From contig CM042539.1 in the NCBI GenBank assembly GCA_023630585.1, positions 21,598,255 through 21,662,254 on the forward strand: a DNA stretch of 64,000 nucleotides, given 5' to 3'. The position numbers and the translations under genes were made by a program. Position 1 is the stretch's first letter; every line of letters starts with the position of its first letter. Under the pieces are notes generated by a model that saw only the letters and a program-made list of their open reading frames with translations, did not search any database and was not told the origin of the DNA. The DNA is from Cranoglanis bouderius. Its lineage: Eukaryota; Chordata; Actinopteri; Siluriformes; Cranoglanididae. This document shows, in pieces, positions 53,024 to 64,000 of the stretch.

Positions 53024-54352
53024 CAACCCCAATTTCAAAAAAGTTGGGACACTGTGTAAAATGTAAATAAAAACAGAATGCAATGATTTGCAAATCTCAT
53101 AAACCCATATGTTATTCACAATAGAACATAGAAAACATATCGAATGTTTAAACTGAGGAAATGTACCATTTTATGGAAAAAATAAGATAATTTTGCGTTC
53201 GATGTCTGCAACACATCTCAAAAAATTTGGGACGGGGCAAAAAAAAAGCTGGAAAAGTAAGCATTACTAAAAAAAATAGTATTTTGTAACTAATTAGGTC
53301 TCTCAGAAGTAAAGATGGGATGGAATCTGGATGGAAGCATATGTTGCTCTAGAACCTGTATATACCTTTCAACATTGATGGTGCCTTTCCAGATGTGCAA
53401 GCTGCCCATTCCATAGGTACTAATGCACCCCCATACTATCAGAGTTGAAGGCTTTTGAAGTGAGCGCTGATAAAAAGCTGGATGGTCCCTCTCCTCCTTA
53501 GTCCTCTTTAGTTTAGAGGATGTGGTTTTGTCCATGGTTTCCAAAAAGAATTTCAAATTTCGATTCGTCTGACCACAGAACAGTTTTCCACTTTGCCTCA
53601 GTCCATTTTAAATGAGCTTTGGCCCAGAGAGGATGGCGGCGTTTCTGGATCATGTTCACATATGGCTTCTTCTTTGCATAATAGAGCTTTAACCAGCATT
53701 TGTGGATGGCACGGCGAACTGTGTTCACAAAAATGAGTTCTGGAGGTGTTTCTGAGCCCATGCAGTGAATTCCATTACAGAGTCATGCCTGTTTTTAATG
53801 TAGTGCCGTCTGAGGGCCTGAAGATCACGGGCATGCAATATTGATTTTCACCCTTGTCCCTTGCGCACAGAGATTTTTCCAGGTTCTCTGAATCTTTTGA
53901 GGATATCATGTACTGTAGATGATGAGATATTCATATTCTTCACAATTTTATGTTGAGGAACATTATTCTGAAATTGTTCCACAAATTGTAGATGCTGTTT
54001 TTTTCAGATTGGTGAACCTCTGCCCATCTTTACTTCTGAAAGACTCTGCCTCTCTAAGATACTCTTTTTATACCCAATCATGTTACTGACCTGTTGCCAA
54101 TTAACCTCCAGTTGTTTCTTTTTAGTAACACTTACTTTTCCAGCCTTCTGTTGCCCAACTTTTTTGAGACGTGTTGCGGCCATAAAATTCAAATTTGCCT
54201 TTTTTTTTTTTTCTTAAAATGGTACAGTTTAAACATTTGATATGTGTTCTATGTTCTATTTGAATAACATATGGGTTTATGAGATTTGCAAATTGCATTC
54301 TGTTTTTATTTACATTTTACACAGAGTCCCAACTTTTTTGGAATTGGGGTTG
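53024..54352 (-). mobile_element. Tc1/mariner-like transposon, internally deleted, extended inverted repeats
   Basis: The termini (CAACCCCAATTTCAAAAAAG and its inverse ending 54352; TA at 53022-53023 and 54353-54354) begin inverted repeats that reach unusually far. Leader sequence such as GCTGGAAAAGTAAG and CAGAAGTAAAGATGGG is present near 53245-53320 and, inverted, near 53995-54150. The C-terminal coding part that should lie next to the left end is replaced by this inverse leader. Length 1329 bp. Confidence 0.85.
53330..53990 (-). pseudogene. Tc1-like transposase fragment
   Basis: Minus-strand frames give the middle of a transposase: CWLKLYYAKKKPYVNMIQKR, TVLWSDESKFEILFGNHGQN with the first Asp, YQRSLQKPSTLIVWGCIS, MGSLHIWKGTINVERYIQVL and EQHMLPSRFHP. 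After that the sequence switches to the inverted leader, so the second Asp and Glu blocks are missing. One frame change lies near 53530. Confidence 0.87.
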
Positions 54353-54356
54353 TATA

Positions 54357-55039
<683 letters not shown>

Positions 55040-56149
55040 ATTGGAAGTCTGTTTGTGGTCTATTAGCAAAAAGCTTTAAACTGTTTGTTTTGTTTGCTTG
55101 ACCACATCAATATTTAACACTTTGTGACTTTGTGAGAAAAGAGCAGCACAGCGGAGGCAAATATGTAAATAGCCTGAAAGTTCCACTCCATTTTGTTAGA
55201 CTCTAGAGTGGTAAATATTTAATCACATTTGTTAATGTTGTATGAAATGTTTCAATTATTTATTCGGTTTTTAATCAGTGCCCTATACCAGCCTCCCTCT
55301 TGTTGCCTCTGCAATTAATACTGCTATAGTAAGGCAAACCATAATTATTTAGTAATTAGGTTTTTGGAAGGCTATCTCTGCATCTCTGCAAGATGTGGAC
55401 TATTCTGTGGAGTATGAATGGGTGAGACCTAAGGGACCAAGCTGTGCATAAAATTTATGTGGTGTGTTCCTCATTTTATATGGGCCTTTTAATGATGTTT
55501 CATTAATGAATGGTGAAAATGACAGGCTTTTTTGATAGAATATCTGTATTTCACACATTAACAGAAGCTATCATTTTCAATTTTAGATTTCTTCATGCAT
55601 AATGTTAGCCATTATTTAGAGATAGCCAAGGGCAGCTGGTTGTGATATTAGATGGGAGGGCTAAAACCTAATATCTATCAATAGTTTGACAATGAAACTA
55701 TTAGGGTTGAGAAAGTAATGTATCATGAGTTCTCATGGATGGCATAATAAGAATGATGTGGGACCATTACATACACAGTTAAAGACAGATAGGCAGCTGC
55801 ATTCTTGATTTCTAATTTTTTAAGTGTTTTTAAGTCTGTAATGCCCGACTCAGTTCATCCCATATTTCCTCAGAATACCAGACATTGTAAACAGAAAAGC
55901 TGTAACACATTTGCACAAATCAATCACAGCACTTAACTTACAGTTGTTATGACCCAGTTAGTGCTGTGTCTGTGTGTTTTCTCGTTTAGGTTGACGTGAT
56001 TGGGGTGTGGTTTGTACGCACCAGAGCCTCATTGCACCAGTTGATTTAACCGTACTGTTTCCATCTGTTTAGACAGTTTAGCCATTTCTTTGTTTTAGTT
56101 GTGGTTATTGTTTATTTTTACCTGGTGCATTCACACATTGTCCAGTATA
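55040..56149. other. Anonymous DNA with a possible LTR start
   Basis: No gene. From 55945 the sequence TGTTATGACCCAG resembles the beginning of gypsy-type LTRs; see the separate finding. Confidence 0.4.
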
Positions 56150-57312
56150 CTAACCCCATTTCCGTAAAAGTTGGGATTTTTTTCTAAAATGCAATAAAAA
56201 CAAAAATCTATTATTTGTCAAGTCTCTTGAAACTTTAATTAACTGACAAAAGTACCAAGAAAATATATTCAATGTTTTCACTGACCTACTTAACTGTATT
56301 TTGTAAAAATAAACAAATTTAGAATTTGATGCCTTCAACACACTCAAAAAAAAGTTGGGACAGAGGCAAAATAAGACTGAAAAGTTCATAGAATATTCAA
56401 GTAACACCATTTTGGAGGATCAGGTTAATTGGTAACAGGGAAGGGTATCAGGATTGGACATAAATGGAGCATCCACCAAAAGCTCAGTCTTTGCAAGCAA
56501 GGATGGGTCGTCGCTCACCACTTTGTGCCAAACTTCATGAGAGAATTGTCAGTCAGTTCAAAAAGAACATTGCTCAACGCAAGATTGCAAAGAATTTTGG
56601 TCTTTCACCATCTACAGTGCATAATATTGTGAAAAGGTTCAGGGAATCCAGAGAAATCTCTTTGTGTAAAGGGCAAGGCTGGAAATCACTGTTGCGTGAC
56701 CAATGTGCGTGACCTTCGAGCCCTCAGGCAGCATTGCCTGAGAAATCGTCATGCTACTGTGATAAATATAACCACATGGGCTTGGGAGTAAATTGGAAAA
56801 CAGTTGTCACTTAACACAATCCGCCACTACATCCAGAAATGCAACCTGAAACTCTATTATGCAAGGAGGAAGCCACACATCAACTCTATGCAGAAACACC
56901 ACTGAGTTCTCTGGGCCCAAGCTCATCTCAGATGGACTGAAAGACAACCAAGGACTGTTGAGCAGCTGAAGTCTTGTATCAAGCAAGAATGAGCAAAAAT
57001 TCCACTTATAAAACTGCGACAATTAATATCATCAGTTCCCAAAAGATTAAAAAGTGTAATTAAAAGGAAGGGTGACATAACATAGTGGTAAACATGCCTC
57101 TGTCCCAACAGTGTGTTGAGTGTGCTGAAGGCATCAAATTCTAAATTTGTTTATATTTACAAAATACAATTAAGTTGGTTAGTGAAAACATTGAATATCT
57201 TTTCTATGTACTTTTGTCAGTTAATTAAAGTTTCAAGAGACTTGACAAATCACAGATTTTGTTTTTATTGCATTTTAGAAAAAAATCCCAACTTTAATGG
57301 AAATGGGGTTAG
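56150..57312 (+). mobile_element. Tc1/mariner-like transposon, internally deleted
   Basis: CTAACCCCATTTCCGTAAAA at the left and its inverse at the right, with TA at 56148-56149 and 57313-57314. Inverted repeats run about 200 bp (to TTAATTAACTGACAAAAGTA). Length 1163 bp. Related in plan to 53024-54352 but a different family. Confidence 0.9.
56503..57075 (+). pseudogene. Tc1-like transposase pseudogene, catalytic core deleted
   Basis: The ATG at 56503 (MGRRSPLCAKLHERIVSQF) opens a helix-turn-helix (KNIAQRKIAKNFGLSPSTVH, NIVKRFRESREI). The linker region after 56712 is frameshifted. QKHH followed by a stop and VLWAQAHLRWTE passes directly to RQPRTVEQLKSCIKQE, which is C-terminal sequence. The first Asp, second Asp and Glu blocks are therefore all missing. 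The end reads IKLRQLISSVPKRLKSVIK. Confidence 0.88.
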
Positions 57313-57314
57313 TA

Positions 57315-57689
57315 ATATTTCATGTTCATATATTTGCATTCATGCCTGACAGATATTTCTGAGTATTGATCTTATGATTTTGTTATTGAAGTTTTTTTTT
57401 GTGTGTGTGTTAATAAAAGGTTGCCTTAGTTTACCCAGTTGTGTCATTTTCCCCTTATGTTGCATCTTTGAGCTAGATGTAACATATGGGATCCCGGATG
57501 AGCCGTGCAAACGTGCAAAGCTCCACACAGATAGTAATAATCAAACCTTGAACTCTGGAGTGATAAGCCTCCAACGCTACCTGATGTGCTACTATGCCAC
57601 CCCTGATAAGTATATACTTTGGGAAATGTCCTTTTAACATGCTAAATAACCTTGAACTGTCCATTTACCTTAAGTATTCAATGTATCTT
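57315..57689. other. Anonymous DNA
   Basis: An AATAAAAGG signal near 57411 and a TGTAACA near 57478-57484 could close the LTR-like segment that starts at 55945. No gene. Confidence 0.4.
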
Positions 57690-57965
57690 GGTTAGGGTGG
57701 TTTATTCCAAGAACACTGGGTGCAAGGCAGGGATATGGCTTTTGTGGGGTGGGACACAAATTCTCACACTCATTGACACCTAGTGGCAAATTAAAGTTGG
57801 CAACTGACCTACTGATATGTTTTCAGATGGTGGGAGGAAACCAGAGGATCAGGAGGAAACCCATGGAGATACAAAACTCCACAGTAACCCAAGCTCAGGA
57901 CTGAACCTAGGACTCTGTAGCTGTGAGGTGGCAGTGCTACCTACTGTGCCACTATGCCACCATTC
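57690..57965 (+). repeat. Common fish dispersed repeat, copy 1
   Basis: Ordered motifs AGAACACTGGGTGCAAGGCA, GGTGGGAGGAAACCAGAGGA, CAGTAACCCAAGCTCAGGAC and CTGTAGCTGTGAGGTGGCAG. This is the usual order of a very common teleost interspersed repeat. Second copy at 58240-58545. Non-coding. Confidence 0.65.
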
Positions 57966-58239
57966 AACTTCCCAGCTTAAGTTAACTAACATCTTAGACT
58001 ACTAAGATGAAGGAGTACAAGGTAATTCTAATAAAGTCTCTTCAAAAATTGTCTTTTTAAAATGTAACATTTCTGGAATATACAGTGACAAAAGGGAGAA
58101 TGTTCAAGGAAAACTACAGATGACAGAACTATACTTTTTAAACAACAAAAAAACTTAAAATTTGATGTTTTCACAGTTTTCAAAAAGAAATTTTGATGGT
58201 AGTAAAATTACAAAAAATGTAACAAAAAGTATTTGTTAT

Positions 58240-58545
58240 AGGTCATATGCCATCTTTCATTCATTTTCAGTAAATACTTTATCTTGGTCAGGTGAATCTA
58301 GGAACAATGGGCATGGAGGAATACACTTTGGATGGGATACCAGTCCATGGCAGGGCACCATACACTCACATTCACACACCCATTCACACCTGGGGCAATT
58401 TAGTGTACCCAATCCCCCAATACCCAAACCTATCAGCATGTTTTGGGAGGTGGGAGGAAACTGGAGTATCTAAAGGAAACCAACACAGACATGGGGAGAG
58501 CACACAAAACTCCACAGAGACAGTAACCCGAGCGGAGTTTATGTA
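58240..58545 (+). repeat. Common fish dispersed repeat, copy 2
   Basis: Same family as 57690-57965: GATGGGATACCAGTCCATGG, CATTCACACCTGGGGCAATT, GGAGGTGGGAGGAAACTGGA and CAGAGACAGTAACCCGAGC. The 5' half is better preserved than in copy 1. Short frames across it are artefacts. Confidence 0.65.
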
Positions 58546-58699
58546 TTCAATTTAGGTATTTGTACAAGCGTCAGTAAATGCTACAGTATATTAGAAACTA
58601 AATAGTACTTAATTAATTCATTCTTTAGATTCTGTAGGAGAGACCACTGTAATGTGCCTTCAGTTAAGCATTTAAAGTAAAATAAAAACTCCTGTACAT

Positions 58700-58975
58700 T
58701 CATGCAAGTATGCAGTCATGTGGCAGCATCACAATGCATATAAACATGCAGATACAGGTCAAGAGCTTCAGTTAGTGTTCAAATATGAGAATGAGAGAAA
58801 ATGTGATCTCAGTGACTTTGACCATGGCATTGTTGTTGGTGCCAGATGAACTGGCATGACAATTTCAGCAACTGCTAATAACCAGTTGAAGACTATTTTG
58901 AAGGCGATGTTTTTCCAATTAACTGTCCAGTTTTTTGGTGGACTTGTGCCCACTGTAGCCTCAGATTCCTGTATA
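58700..58975 (+). pseudogene. Tc1-like transposase N-terminal scrap
   Basis: 58797-58900 translates to KCDLSDFDHGIVVGAR, stop, TGMTISATANNQLKTILKAM. The first half is the N-terminus of a fish Tc1-like transposase. It is joined by a large deletion to a part before the first Asp, and then to CTGTCCAGTTTTTTGGTGGA leader-like sequence. No catalytic residues remain. Confidence 0.55.
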
Positions 58976-60405
58976 GGTAGGCAAGCACGGTGAAATGAAA
59001 TGAAATGGCCATCAGACAGTTTTGTTTAGGAGTCTAATGGCCTGCTTGGGACTATTAGCAGCAATACATGATCAAAATACTACTGTGTAACTGAATTTGC
59101 TGTGTAGAGTTTAGTGTTTACTGCATTGTTTATTGTGTAGTTTGTAGTTTATCATTTAGTCTATTGTTTGTATTTATTGCTGACTTCACTCACAGATGAC
59201 TCTGTCTTCTCCTACGACTGAAGTTCTTTTTCTCTTCTTTCTCCTTTCTTTTCTCTACTTCACACGCCACACTCTCCGAGTTACCAAGTAAGTTGACAAA
59301 CTCCACAAATTAGCTCTTGCTTTCCCAGCAAATATGAACTGGGTTTTGCGCCAGTTGGAAAGTGCACAGCAAGTGACTCAGTCCTGGGTGAAAAAGCTAG
59401 GCTGAATTAATTTTCTTTAGTTATCTTTATTTACAGTGTTCTCCCTAACTTGTTAAAAATTGTTCTCTTTACTGTTAATAAACACTCATTCACAAATGCC
59501 CATGCTGATCTTGGTCACAGTTCTGTATTTGGGCAAGTTATGGTCTATCTACTTTATTTTATTTTATTTTATTTTATTTTATTATTAAAAAAAAAAATTA
59601 TTATGAGCAACTGTTTTCTAACCCCACATGTTCATGCCATTCCACACAGAACAGCATGAAAACAAACATTAGGGTGTAATTAGGAAAAGCATAAATGATT
59701 TATGGATTAAAAGATTATATTTATGTCTGCTATCAAACAATCCAGATAACTTAATTGGCAAACTATATTAGCCAGATGCCACTCCTAGCTCATGGCTGAA
59801 ATGGCATCAAAGAGTTAATTACCAAGCTAATCATAGAGGTCTCTGCAGGGATTAGAAACCCTGAGTGCAAATGAATCTCTAAATGAAAAACCCAATATCT
59901 ATCAAATGAAAAGAAATCACACTGTGCTGTGCAATTACACAAAACAAAACCACCTTAAAAAAATCAGCAAAAACAGATCAGGCAAAATTAGAGGAAACAC
60001 TGTTTCTGCATTGTTTTGATAACCTGCTCAATGTTTATAGTGACCCTCTTAATGTTATAACAAGTCTCAGGACCTCCCTAGCCTCATAATTAATATATGC
60101 ACAGTATTTTGAATGTTCAAAGAAAATGACACTGTACTAAAAACCCACAGCAAAATGCAGAAAACTAAATTTTTTGGACATTGAGAAATAAAAGAGTAAA
60201 TCGGTGCACTGGTATTATGAAAAGCAAGATACAGTGTCAAAACGGCTACACTTCTTATGTAGTAAATTCCACATTTCATAGTAAAATCATTATTCCGAAA
60301 TAGAGAACATAGCACCCTTGCACAAATAGGTGATGACATGTTTAATGTTCCTTGAAATAAACATCGTTGAAGAGATCTGAAGGGATTGAAGACTGATGCA
60401 GAGAT
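58976..60405. other. Anonymous AT-rich DNA
   Basis: No gene seen. Contains a (TTTTA)n run at 59549-59583. Confidence 0.5.
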
Positions 60406-60794
60406 GGCTTTTTTTTCTTCTGCTGAACAGGTAAGACATTTCAGTGGCTCAATAGTTAGCTAGCTAACATTAGAGCACTTGTTCGCTTGATTCAGCTAGG
60501 TATCAAGTTTCCTATGTTGTTGTTTTTTTTGCTATGGTCAATGTGGTAAATTGAACTTATTTTCTGCTAGCTATGAGAGAGAAACTCACCTCTACTCCAA
60601 GAAAACCATATCCGCTGCCACCTCTGTTGTCAATTTACCACACTGACCATAGCGAAAAGACAACAACAACAAAAGAAAAACAACAACATAAGAAACTTGA
60701 TACCTAGCTGAATCAAGCGAACAAGTGTGCTAATGTTACCTAGCTAACTATTGAGCCACTGAAATGTCTTACCTGTTCAGCAGAAAAAAAAGCC
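60406..60794. repeat. Large inverted repeat (foldback), ~150-bp arms
   Basis: The left arm 60406-60554 and right arm 60631-60794 are near-perfect inverses (GGCTTTTTTTTCT, GCTGAACAGGTAAGACATTT, CTTGATTCAGCTAGGTATCA, GCTATGGTCA), with a ~76-bp loop. The right arm has an extra CAA-rich insert. It abuts a LINE fragment on its right. It could be a foldback or MITE. Confidence 0.92.
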
Positions 60795-61462
60795 AGGCTG
60801 CACAGCTACTAGTCCAGGCTCTTGTTATCTCAAAACTGGACTATTGCAACGCACTACTCCTGGGCCTCCCAGCCAGCTCCATCGAACCCCTTCAGAGGAT
60901 TCAGAATACAGCAGCATGTCTTGTTTTCAACCAAACCAAAAGAACCCATGTCACACCCCTCTTCATCTCTCTCCACTGGCTTCCTGTAGCCACCTGTATC
61001 AAATTCAAGGCCTTGATGCTCACGTAGAAGACCTTGTCTGGAACAGCAGCCCCATACCTCAACACTCTCCTTGAGGTTTATGTTCACTCATGCAACCTGC
61101 AATCAGTTAACGACCGACGCCTGGTAGTGCCTACTGAGCGAGGCATGAGGTGCCTTTCCAGAACTTACTGTCCCTCAATGATGGAATTAACTCAATCTGG
61201 ACAGCAGAATCTGTCACTATCCTCAAAAAAAAAAACAGTTAAAGACCCACCTCTTCCGTGAACACTTAACTAACCCCTGAAAACTTTTTTTTTTTTTCAA
61301 ACTGCGCACTTTGCTTCTCTAGAACTCAATTAAAAATCTTGTATGGTAGCACTATTAGTATTGTTCTCCGCTTGATATATCGCTTTGCTTGTATTTCCTC
61401 ATTTGTAAGTCGCTTTGGATAAATGAATAAATTTGCTAAATGAATAAATGTAAATGTAAATA
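60795..61462 (+). pseudogene. LINE 3' fragment with tail
   Basis: Codes for QLLVQALVISKLDYCNALLL, then PLQRIQNTAACLVF, THVTPLFISLHWLPVATCIK and FKALMLT before a stop. This is the region after the RT palm in L2/CR1-type LINEs. A frame change leads to TAAPYLNTLLEVYV and CLSRTYCPSMMELTQSG. The 3' end has TAAGTCGCTTTGGATAAATG and ATGTAAATGTAAAT repeats, the common L2/SINE tail. 5' truncated at the foldback. A different family from 45317-47756. Confidence 0.82.
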
Positions 61463-61891
61463 TTGGAGCTAATATACAACCCATACGAATATCTCAAACC
61501 ATCAGATTGATCTGCGCAGAGGAGCAGTGCCGAAGCACAACCCACGTAAAAAAAATAATAAATAAAAATAAATAAATAACTCTGCAAGTAACTTACAGTT
61601 TTATGTTTGAAACAGAGATTGCGATAGAGAAGTGTAGGTTCAGTAATGCAGATTTAAAAAAAAAAAAAAAAAAACATTCATCAAGTAAAAGCTATCCTAA
61701 AGAAATAATTTTTGAGAGAAGATTTAAATACACTAAAAGACTGGGCTTCCCTAAGATCAGATGGTAGTGGGTTCCACAGTTTTGGAGTATAAGAAGAAAA
61801 TGCCTGATCACCCACAATACAGTATGTAAACGAGTCTGAGGGAAGTTAGGAGACCAGAATGCCTGGCATGTTCTGACAAATGCAACCTCTC

Positions 61892-61937
<46 letters not shown>

Positions 61938-62739
61938 CAAGTTATGAAGGGATTACACACAAAAAAAGATGGAGCTCATGCTGGGGGCTTCATCGCAGTG
62001 ATTACATAAATGATTTAATCAGTAATCTGCAGGCAAAGACAGAAAGACAGGAGGAAAAGACAGCATGATTTATGTACTGTACCCCTTCCTTTCCCACTCC
62101 CAACCTATCCACCTTTCCTTTCTGAACTTCCACTTGCGCTTTTACATTTGTACACCATTCTGCACTTTTCACTGCTTGACTTGGTCCTATTCATCTCTTC
62201 TTCCTTTTTTCCACCTCACCTAAGTGAAACAGTCAGATAAAAAATTAGACAAAACACAAAAAGCCTAACGACTAAAATAGGTTTACAATATAAGACAAGA
62301 AAGTAAATGGCTGTGTCTGCAAATGGGAAAAAAAAGCCTTCAAGTGATGAGATGTGGGGGGGAAAAGGTGAAAAATAAGAAAGGAAACACTGAGGTGAAT
62401 TTGAGGTGGGATAAAGGCAGCAAAACAAGGGAAAAAAGAACAAGGGGGACCAGTGAAATAATGTAAGCGTTTCCTGACGTGATTTATGCTTCAGTGAAAG
62501 GCCCATTCCGGTAATTAGGCACTTTCAGCAGTAAATTTCTTCTGAGGTTTAATGATGCAGAAATGAAAGGTGGGTATGGCTCAAAATAGAGCCAAGATAT
62601 TGATCTGGTCAAAAGCATTTCCCTCATTTTACAGGATACAAAAGACATTGTATATACTTCATACATTCTGAACTGCTGCATCTCTGTATGTATTTGTGGA
62701 AATAAGTATTCAGACACTTGTTTTTTCAGTTAATATACT
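61463..62739. other. Anonymous DNA
   Basis: No gene seen. Contains an A run near 61656-61674 and a (AC)n array at 61892-61936. Confidence 0.5.
61892..61936. repeat. (AC)n microsatellite
   Basis: A perfect AC array of about 45 bp. Confidence 0.96.
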
Positions 62740-63380
62740 TTACAGTGCATACAGTATATCCACTTCAAATTTACACACATAATGTCTTTTGACTTTGTAA
62801 TTACTGTAAAAATATGAACAAAAAGTATGTATTCACAAGCATAAACAAAGATATGTTTCAAAAACAAATTGACAGGGAAAAAAGTATTCACATTTATTAA
62901 TACTGCAAGTATTAACACTGCAAATTACCAACACTTGTACTTTCTTGCAAAGATGTTGAAAATTACAGCTTTGAGACATCTACAGTAAGAAGTTTAAAAT
63001 GAGCTTTTCGCAGCATTGTGGGCAAATCCGCTTGCAAAATTGTTCCTCTTATGGACTCGCAAATTCAAAATCCTCCAGAAATATTCAAAGGATTCAAGTC
63101 AGGAATGATCAGACTAGGCCAAGCAAGGCCTTCTTGAGTTATTTTGTTTGTATGCTTGAAGTTGTTGAAAAGCCTATGACCTTCCAAGATTCAGTTTCTT
63201 GTCCAGTGAAATTAAATTCTCTTTTAATTTTTCCCGGTACATCGCTCCATTCATGATTCCTTCAATGACATGTAAGGCCCCAGCACCGTTTGCAGAGAAG
63301 CAGCACCATATCATAAATCAAATAAAACATGACAAGTTGAATTAAAAGTGTCTAAATGCTTTAAGATGTCCATCTTTGTG

Positions 63381-63412
<32 letters not shown>

Positions 63413-63900
63413 CGAAGGAGTGTTAGGTGGGGTCTAGGAATGGAGATGATTGAATTGCAGTCCATTGCTTATTGTTCTCTATATAACTGTTGTCCCTGCT
63501 GCTTTCAGGTTATCCTGCAACTCTTTTTGAGTGACTTCTCTCTTGCATTCCTTATCATTAGTATGAGAGCACATTGTGGAATCTTGCATGGTGCACGATT
63601 AGTTGTGGTTTCATGTACTTTCCACTATATTATTGAACCAATTGTCCTGAAAAGAGGTGCTTAAGGTCTTTGCTATGGCTCTGTAGAAAAAAGACGCTTA
63701 AGGCCTTTGCCATGACTCATCTTTCCATTAGAGTATTGTTTTATAATGCTGTCCCTGAGAAATTTAGGAAGCTCCTTCAGCTTCACCATGATTGCTACTT
63801 GTTACGTGAAATCTTCCCAAACAATGGCAATGTCTTTTATAAATAAACCAGGTGATTTATTTTTATGCAAACAAAATAAATGTGGAAGTTCAGACACTGA
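62740..63900 (-). mobile_element. Very decayed Tc1-like element
   Basis: On the minus strand, a block around 63240-63300 reads as CFSANGAGALHVIEG-like sequence with errors. CCTTCTTGAGTTATTTTG and GATTCAAGTCAGGAATGATC around 63085-63150 correspond to the region before the Glu block. The area 63720-63800 resembles an inverse transposase N-terminus. A 29-bp T run (63382-63410) interrupts it. Terminal repeats were not found, so the extent is approximate. Confidence 0.45.
63382..63410. repeat. Poly(T) tract
   Basis: 29 consecutive T, possibly the inverse poly(A) of a retroposed sequence to its left, although no such sequence is recognisable. Confidence 0.9.
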
Positions 63901-64000
63901 ACTATCTGAACATTCAGACACTGAACGTATCTACAATGTGTGGAACCATACCTGCTGTGAGATAAATTCCAAAAATTGGTAGAGGGAAAGCAGGATAATG

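Overview
This window looks like repeat-rich, non-genic chromosomal DNA from a teleost fish, possibly an otophysan such as a catfish. The evidence is the mix of repeats: more than a dozen Tc1-like DD34E transposons, three DIRS-type tyrosine-recombinase retrotransposons, L2/CR1-type LINE pieces, long dinucleotide and ATT microsatellites, and tRNA-derived repeats. I found no host protein-coding exon, functional tRNA, rRNA or CRISPR array. The order of fish is inference from transposon load only.

Layout. 1-10 kb: a full-length but decayed Tc1 copy (668-2050), a LINE 3' fragment, two further Tc1 elements side by side (4722-5871 and 5874-7485), and a Tc1 transposase remnant cut in two by a 1.86-kb solo-LTR-like unit (7753-9607) flanked by AATG on both sides. 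11-15 kb: DIRS-like element A, which has lost its RT core. 15.2-18 kb: a Tc1 nested inside another Tc1. 18-22.9 kb: mostly anonymous AT-rich DNA with repeat scraps. 23-27.9 kb: DIRS element B, with a long open RT/RNase H frame. 28.8-32 kb: three Tc1-like remnants in a row. 32-36 kb: two more copies of the 1.86-kb LTR-like unit, both on the minus strand. 36-39 kb: a LINE ORF1-like remnant and two Tc1 pieces. 39.6-44.3 kb: DIRS element C, same family as B. 45.2-50.8 kb: a non-autonomous LTR retrotransposon with a GTAGG target duplication, a LINE inserted in its 5' LTR and a single unusual gag-like gene. 51-57 kb: four Tc1-like elements or derivatives. 57-64 kb: dispersed repeats, a 390-bp foldback, a LINE 3' end and a very decayed Tc1.

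The most interesting object is the LTR element at 45187-50818. Its only gene joins a Ty3/gypsy (sushi-like) capsid segment, in one frame, to a domain that closely resembles the N-terminal C6H2 zinc finger of methionine aminopeptidase 1 (METAP1). Two long arrays of in-register tandem repeats follow. No protease, RT or integrase is visible, so it would depend on another element in trans. The 12 bases after its 5' LTR contain an 8-base complement of the predicted transcript start, which would fit Tf1/sushi-style self-priming.

No copy in the window encodes an evidently complete set of active proteins. The nesting order (Tc1 in Tc1, solo LTR in Tc1, LINE in LTR, Tc1 in a tandem array) gives a relative insertion history. 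All comparisons were made by eye and no alignment or database search was run.
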